Of a DNA stretch of 10,802 bases, positions 6,638-10,802 are shown in pieces. A program made the translations under genes and the position numbers. The stretch is from contig NZQO01000104.1 in the NCBI GenBank assembly GCA_002693605.1, forward strand, positions 1-10,802. Reading direction: 5' to 3'. Source of the DNA: Flavobacteriaceae bacterium (GTDB lineage: Bacteria > Bacteroidota > Bacteroidia > Flavobacteriales > Flavobacteriaceae). Numbering within the stretch: the first letter of the stretch is position 1; every line of letters starts with the position of its first letter. Under the pieces are notes generated by a model. The model was not told where the DNA came from, made no database searches, and saw only the letters and a program-made list of their open reading frames with translations.

Positions 6638-7777
6638 TCACTTAGTTGTGCCTATACCTCGCCGTCCACTAAGAACCGCTTTAATCAAGCCATCATCCGG
6701 GACGCCATCGCGCAAATTCATAACTGGCCTCTCAAAAAGATGGTATATTAAAAAGGATAAAAATATTGCTAAAAATATCCAAATAAAAAAGGCGCATAAT
6801 TGTAAAAAAACGTTATCCAGGGTTTTTGGTAAAATAAAAATTGAAAAACCTTCCATAGCCGGCACATGTACCAAATACAAGGAATACGACCAGACGGAAA
6901 TATTTCTAACAGATTTAGCTAACACGCCCTCCCCTTCAATTTCGGAGCGCCAGGTTGCCAGTATCGGCAGCCAGAAACTGATACCCAGAGAGAGAATCGG
7001 AAAGAGAAACAACAGCATCCAATGTGTCTGATTTATTTCCGGATCGTTCCTGATAACAATTCCAGCACCCAAAAAACACACACCTAAAACAAAAAAATGT
7101 ATCTTATACCGTGTTAGAAACACATTATGGTTGAGCCAAAGCCACGCCGCAGCCACACCATAGATCAGAGAGTCTAGGCGCAGTACAGCGACTTGCCGCA
7201 TTTCATTATTCCACGTCGCATCAAAGCCAACGACATATTGGTATCTGGCCATTAATGATGCCACAGTAACTAAACCAACCGTAGACCAGATCGCAATCGC
7301 TCTACTGTTGAAAACTCTTAGCCCGACCATAAAAACAAGGGGTACAGAAAGATAAAACCACTCCTCAACTGTAAGCGACCATGAAACGCTAAAAAATCCC
7401 GAATGTGGACCAATTAGATTCTGGAGGAAAAACAGGTAACGCCAATCAAAACTAAACTCATCCTTGAGGAAGCTGAAGCCGATAAAATTGATCAGAACGA
7501 AAAGATAGTAGTTTGGCAGGGTGCGCCACCAACGTCGCTTCCAAAAATAAACCAAATCGCTGATTCCCGATTGACTCGAAAATGTTTTTAAAAAAATCGT
7601 ACCAATCAGAAATCCGCTTAACACGAAAAATAATTCAACCCCGATAAAATCGAATATTCGAAAAAAGTTCTTGATCTCAGGAAAAGAAGGCATAAGTGTC
7701 AAGCCATGCCCTACGACTACCAGCATTATCGCCAGGAAACGAAGAAAATCGAGCCCGAAGATTCTATCTGAAGTCAT
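6638..7777 (-). CDS. Acyltransferase-3 (OafA/YrhL-type) integral membrane O-acyltransferase
   Basis: From the ATG at 7777 the product is 379 residues, the normal size for acyltransferase-3 proteins with about ten transmembrane helices. The start shows the family signature GLDFLRFLAIMLVVVGHG, with its conserved arginine and histidine, followed by GVELFFVLSGFLIG and later SWSLTVEEWFYLSVPLVF. Hydrophobic segments alternate with short loops throughout. Such enzymes transfer acetyl or other acyl groups to sugars of EPS or lipopolysaccharide at the inner membrane. The frame continues upstream to a TTG at 7855, which would overlap the GT2 gene by 47 bases and add a charged, non-family N-terminus. 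I prefer 7777, which has GGA seven bases upstream and leaves a 31-base gap. Composition is AT-richer than the preceding genes. The acyl group and acceptor sugar are unknown. Confidence 0.88.
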   Translation of the reverse strand: MTSDRIFGLDFLRFLAIMLVVVGHGLTLMPSFPEIKNFFRIFDFIGVELFFVLSGFLIGTIFLKTFSSQSGISDLVYFWKRRWWRTLPNYYLFVLINFIGFSFLKDEFSFDWRYLFFLQNLIGPHSGFFSVSWSLTVEEWFYLSVPLVFMVGLRVFNSRAIAIWSTVGLVTVASLMARYQYVVGFDATWNNEMRQVAVLRLDSLIYGVAAAWLWLNHNVFLTRYKIHFFVLGVCFLGAGIVIRNDPEINQTHWMLLFLFPILSLGISFWLPILATWRSEIEGEGVLAKSVRNISVWSYSLYLVHVPAMEGFSIFILPKTLDNVFLQLCAFFIWIFLAIFLSFLIYHLFERPVMNLRDGVPDDGLIKAVLSGRRGIGTTK

Positions 7778-7808
7778 GATAAAGTCCGAGATATCCCAGT
7801 TATTGTAA

Positions 7809-8960
7809 TCATCCCTTCCTCGGATCCCAGATAACCTTCTTCTCACCCCGAGCAAACGCCAGTGCAGCCTGAAGGCAGGCGGTGTTCAGAAGTACGAAGT
7901 AGTAGGATATGCCGATGCTTGGCGGCAGGTCCGGGTTATCTTTTTGCTGGTGGCCGCACCACGCCAGGAGATAGAAAGCAGCCTGGCCTATAAAGGCCAG
8001 CAGGTACCAAGTGTTGTCGCTGGCGAGGACGGTATTGGTGATTGCCAGCAGGGCCAAGGGGATGAAAGCGTAATAGCGTAACAGCTTGTGAGAATGAAGC
8101 TGCAAGGCGTATAGGCCGTGGTTTACAGGGTTGAGCACGTGGGCCATGTCTTTGAGGGCCGAGAGGGCCCGGAGGGAGACGCGCACCCGCATGCTGAACT
8201 CACTGCCACTGTCGCTCAAAGCTTCCTCTTTCAGAAGAGCCTCGGGTTCATAAACCACGCGGGCGCCCTGTTCTACCACTTTCAAAGGTTGAACAAAATC
8301 CGGCAACTGGTCCGCCCGTAGTGGTTGATAAAGCGATTTACGCATAGCGTCTATTCCACCGTCTACGCCCACCACAGAGCCAACAAGGGTTTCTTGGTAA
8401 CGCAGCCAGTTTTCGTATTTCATATAGGCGCTGCAACCATCTCCCACCAGCGAGCCATCTTTGTTTACGTAAACCATTTTGCCGGTTACATAGCCGACCT
8501 CCGGATCACTAAAGTTGGAAACCAGTTTCTGAAGGGCTTGAGGATCCCATTGGGAGTTCGCATCAGAGAACAAGAGAATGTCGCCGGTTGCATGCTGGTA
8601 CAAGGTATTTAATCCAGCGGTTTTTCCCTGCCGCGGAACCTGGCGATACAGATATACGGGGCAAGGGGCGCCCTCGGCAACGGTCTCGACAATTTGGTCT
8701 GTGCCATCATCGGATTCGTCGGAAATGACGAGTATTTCCATGAGGTGCTTCGGGTAATCCTGTTCCAACTTGTTACACAACGTGGCTTCGATGTCTTTCG
8801 CTTCATTGAAAGCGGCGATAAGAATGGAAACTTTTGGCTGAAAATCGTCCAACTTGTGCACCGGCCTTGGACGAACAGCGGCCACGGCTTTGATTGCTAG
8901 CGGATAGCCGAAGTAAATATAAAACAGTAAGAAAAAAGAAAACCAGAAGAGAAATTCCAT
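7809..8960 (-). CDS. Membrane-bound family 2 glycosyltransferase
   Basis: This 383-residue protein combines a cytoplasmic GT-A domain with membrane helices at both ends, as in processive or lipid-acceptor GT2 enzymes. One hydrophobic segment lies at 1-20 and about three at 295-312, 318-336 and 350-368. Catalytic-domain motifs are KVSILIAAFNEAKDIEATL (43-61), ILVISDESDDGTD (76-88), RQGKTAGLNTL (110-120), and DILLFSDANS (127-136) with the DxN form of the DxD metal site. GVDGGIDAMRKSLY (198-211) and LPDFVQPLKV (219-228), near the expected catalytic-base region, follow. A clear Q-x-x-R-W box of cellulose-synthase-type enzymes is missing; RVRVSLRAL (258-266) sits there instead, so a polymerase role is doubtful. 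Its ATG overlaps the deacetylase stop by one base (TGATG), implying coupling. The gene is moderately GC-rich, like the deacetylase. Confidence 0.87.
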   Translation of the reverse strand: MEFLFWFSFFLLFYIYFGYPLAIKAVAAVRPRPVHKLDDFQPKVSILIAAFNEAKDIEATLCNKLEQDYPKHLMEILVISDESDDGTDQIVETVAEGAPCPVYLYRQVPRQGKTAGLNTLYQHATGDILLFSDANSQWDPQALQKLVSNFSDPEVGYVTGKMVYVNKDGSLVGDGCSAYMKYENWLRYQETLVGSVVGVDGGIDAMRKSLYQPLRADQLPDFVQPLKVVEQGARVVYEPEALLKEEALSDSGSEFSMRVRVSLRALSALKDMAHVLNPVNHGLYALQLHSHKLLRYYAFIPLALLAITNTVLASDNTWYLLAFIGQAAFYLLAWCGHQQKDNPDLPPSIGISYYFVLLNTACLQAALAFARGEKKVIWDPRKG

Positions 8961-9877
8961 CAGGCAAGCCCACCCGCAGCTCGGAAACTCGCTGGTTGCA
9001 CAGAATCTGCCTGCAGCAGTCCCTGGTTGCGCAGCACATCGCTCATGGTGGTGAATGAGAAATCGCCAAGCAGCTTACTGAGTCGCGCCTCGCACACATC
9101 CAGATTGTTGTAATGCCGGAACCGGGAAAACCATTTAACGTCCAGCCGTGGCTGGCCCGGGTCTACCTCCCAGGGATGGAGGTAGAACACGAACGGCTGG
9201 CCCTGGCGGTTGATGCTGCCCAGGCCCCAGCGGCTGAACCAGTAGGGAAACAACCGGAAATAGCCACCGCCGGCGATCGGCAGGGTGTAACCGGGAAACT
9301 TCAGTGTGCTCAGGGGGAACTCGGCCAGTTCATGGCCTTTGTCGGTTTTCAGGCGGTGGGGCCAGCGCGGCGCACCCGGCATGCCGTAACGGTCGTGGTG
9401 CACCGGGAAAATGGAGGAGTCCCAGGTAAATCCTTCCTCGGCGAGTATATCCAGGGCCCAGCGCGACTGGTTGGTGATAGAATAGCTTGCGGCGCGATAC
9501 CCAGTGACGGGTTCGCCAATAATGTCCTCGAGGATCTGTTTTGAGCGCCTGGTTTCCTCGCGAAAGACCTCGGGTGTCTGGTTATAAATCAGCTGATGGC
9601 TGTACCCGTGGCTGGCAACCTCGTGCCCGGCTTTCTGGATCTCGCGAACCAGTTGGGGCGATTTTTCCGCCACCCAGCCGAGGGTAAAGAAGGTTGCCCG
9701 GGTGTTGTGTCGCTCGAGCAGTTCCAACAAACGCCGGGTGTTGGCCTCCACGCGGTATTCCATGGAATCCCAGCCTTCACGCCGTACCGCTTCGGCGAGG
9801 GCGGCAACCTGGAAATAGTCTTCCACGTCGATGGTGAGGGCGTTTGCTATCTGGGTGGTATCGATATCATTTTTCAT
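8960..9877 (-). CDS. XrtA-system polysaccharide deacetylase (NodB-like, with DUF3473-type tail)
   Basis: The 305-residue protein resembles the deacetylase family that marks exosortase A/PEP-CTERM EPS loci (TIGR03006 type). ALTIDVEDYFQVAAL (13-27) carries the catalytic and metal aspartates of NodB motif 1 in the form typical of this subfamily. RATFFTLGWVAEK (60-72) and VASHGYSH (87-94) supply the metal histidines H90 and H94, and GYRAASYSI (126-134) is motif 3. The C-terminal part (GGGYFRLFPYWF, then FVFYLHPWEVDPGQPR and the RFRHYNNL segment) is the extra region characteristic of the subfamily. There is no signal peptide, consistent with relatives. It would remove N-acetyl groups from the polysaccharide or its precursor. 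The ATG has AGGGGG seven bases upstream. The preceding barrel gene ends only 15 bases before it, and the GT2 gene overlaps its stop by one base. Confidence 0.93.
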   Translation of the reverse strand: MKNDIDTTQIANALTIDVEDYFQVAALAEAVRREGWDSMEYRVEANTRRLLELLERHNTRATFFTLGWVAEKSPQLVREIQKAGHEVASHGYSHQLIYNQTPEVFREETRRSKQILEDIIGEPVTGYRAASYSITNQSRWALDILAEEGFTWDSSIFPVHHDRYGMPGAPRWPHRLKTDKGHELAEFPLSTLKFPGYTLPIAGGGYFRLFPYWFSRWGLGSINRQGQPFVFYLHPWEVDPGQPRLDVKWFSRFRHYNNLDVCEARLSKLLGDFSFTTMSDVLRNQGLLQADSVQPASFRAAGGLA

Positions 9878-9892
9878 TAGTACGCCCCCTAC

Positions 9893-10802
9893 TCAGAAAA
9901 ATTGATAGTTAAGGGAAACCACAACCCAGTTCTCCTTATATTCCCTGGACGCAACGTCACTGGTCTTCTGCTCGTGCCCGATGGCAGATAGAATAGCCAT
10001 TCTGGTCGTCAACTGGTAATCGAGCCCGACGGACAACCGGGCCAGGTCATCTTCGGCGTCTTCCTCTTCAAAGCTCCGCCGCTCGTATCTGGCGTCGGTA
10101 AACCACGAGAGCAGTTCGGTTACCGGCCGTGAATAGCGCAGGTCAATCCCCCTACGCTCCTCACGGTCGCCGGTCTGGACATAATCACTGCGACTGGTAG
10201 ATAGCCCGGCCCTGACTGCCGAGCCATCGCTGAACTGGTTGCTGTAGCCCGCCCTTATAGCAGTGACTTCCACAGTGGAGGATTGGGTCAGGTTGAAGTT
10301 GAAGTCCTCAAACTGAAGGCCCAGGATAGAGGTCTGGTCTGTTAGGCGGCGGTTGGCATTCAGGGTAAATTCGCTGCTGGGATTGATTGCTCGTATCAGG
10401 TTGAAGGTGCCGGTGACGCCGCTGCTGGAGACCGACTGGCTACCCAACCGGGTTTCAAGGCGGTTACCGCCGAGGGAACCGCTTACCTGGGTTGTTGCCC
10501 AGACCTTACTGAAGGTGACAACCGCGGATTCACGGTCCAGCTCTTCGTCAGTATCCAGTTCTGTACGTTCTGCACTGACAGACAGGCCACCCTGCAGTGT
10601 TTCGCTGAAGCTATGATTGTAGGCAACTATTCCGGTAACACGGTCGCTGTCTGGCTGCTCCGGTTCTTCAAATTCAGTGTTTCCGTAGGCGGCGGAGAAC
10701 TGCAACTGGTCGACCTGGGTTAATCGCATCGTATAAACCGGGCCGGTGCGGAACACGTTTTTGCGGGTGCGGTTGTCCCGGGTGCTAGCCAGGCGGGTAT
10801 CC
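9893..10802 (-). CDS. TIGR03016-like outer-membrane beta-barrel protein of the XrtA/EPS system (5' end missing)
   Basis: The frame is open to the window edge, so only about the last 303 residues are present. The GTG at 10756 is an internal codon, not a start. The visible part is a run of amphipathic beta strands with alternating polar and hydrophobic residues, rich in S, T, R, D and E with short turns. It ends in WVVVSLNYQFF, the C-terminal phenylalanine typical of outer-membrane barrels recognised by the Bam machinery. Directly beside an XrtA-type deacetylase, this fits the PEP-CTERM system-associated outer-membrane family (TIGR03016), thought to serve EPS export. Barrel sequences diverge quickly, so the assignment rests partly on context. 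The stop lies 15 bases before the deacetylase ATG. An N-terminal signal peptide should lie beyond the edge. Composition is GC-rich. Confidence 0.8.
   Translation of the reverse strand, partial: DTRLASTRDNRTRKNVFRTGPVYTMRLTQVDQLQFSAAYGNTEFEEPEQPDSDRVTGIVAYNHSFSETLQGGLSVSAERTELDTDEELDRESAVVTFSKVWATTQVSGSLGGNRLETRLGSQSVSSSGVTGTFNLIRAINPSSEFTLNANRRLTDQTSILGLQFEDFNFNLTQSSTVEVTAIRAGYSNQFSDGSAVRAGLSTSRSDYVQTGDREERRGIDLRYSRPVTELLSWFTDARYERRSFEEEDAEDDLARLSVGLDYQLTTRMAILSAIGHEQKTSDVASREYKENWVVVSLNYQFF

Noticed and set aside
7778..7855. Longer N-terminus of the acyltransferase from a TTG at 7855
   Set aside because: It would overlap the GT2 gene by 47 bases and add a charged segment not found in the family, while the ATG at 7777 starts right at the conserved first helix with an acceptable ribosome site.
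9113..9544. 143-codon plus-strand open frame opposite the deacetylase
   Set aside because: It is antisense to a gene with clear NodB motifs. Long antisense frames are expected in GC-rich coding DNA, and no family features are seen.
10754..10756. GTG as the start of the outer-membrane barrel gene
   Set aside because: The reading frame stays open to the window edge, no signal peptide follows the GTG and family members are much longer, so the gene is truncated by the window.

Overview
The window looks like the distal end of an exopolysaccharide (EPS) biosynthesis operon from a marine-type gammaproteobacterium. Marinobacter or a relative is a guess from overall style, not a proven assignment. 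Two genes at the right edge are hallmarks of the EPS locus that accompanies the exosortase A (XrtA/EpsH, PEP-CTERM) system: a TIGR03016-like outer-membrane beta-barrel, cut by the window edge, and an XrtA-type polysaccharide deacetylase. No exosortase, PEP-CTERM substrate, polymerase or flippase is visible here. If present, they lie off the right edge.

Layout from right to left, in the direction of transcription (minus strand): outer-membrane barrel (9893 to edge), polysaccharide deacetylase (8960-9877), membrane-bound family 2 glycosyltransferase (7809-8960), acyltransferase-3 membrane protein (6638-7777), family 4 glycosyltransferase (5443-6603), CapK/PaaK-like adenylate-forming ligase (4115-5446), sugar-transfer-type ATP-grasp enzyme (2889-4115) and a second GT4-like glycosyltransferase (1870-2916). 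Every junction is either an overlap of up to 28 bases or a gap of about 35 bases or less, so this is one translationally coupled transcription unit. No internal promoter is evident. A large structured hairpin followed by a U7 run (1772-1866, minus strand) is the likely end of the operon.

Convergent to the operon, on the plus strand, is a gene for a secreted protein (299-1669). It has a signal peptide, a short IPT/TIG-like strand region and an all-beta middle resembling a jelly-roll/LamG-type fold. It is probably extracellular and could act on or bind the polysaccharide. Bases 1-298 hold no recognisable gene.

Together the operon genes would build a repeat unit (two or three glycosyltransferases), decorate it (O-acyltransferase, CapK ligase plus ATP-grasp), deacetylate it and export it through the outer membrane. 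Composition is mosaic: the deacetylase and barrel genes are GC-rich, whereas the stretch from about 1.45 to 4.1 kb is strikingly AT-rich. This is the usual picture of a conserved export/modification backbone joined to a variable, horizontally exchanged sugar-assembly module.
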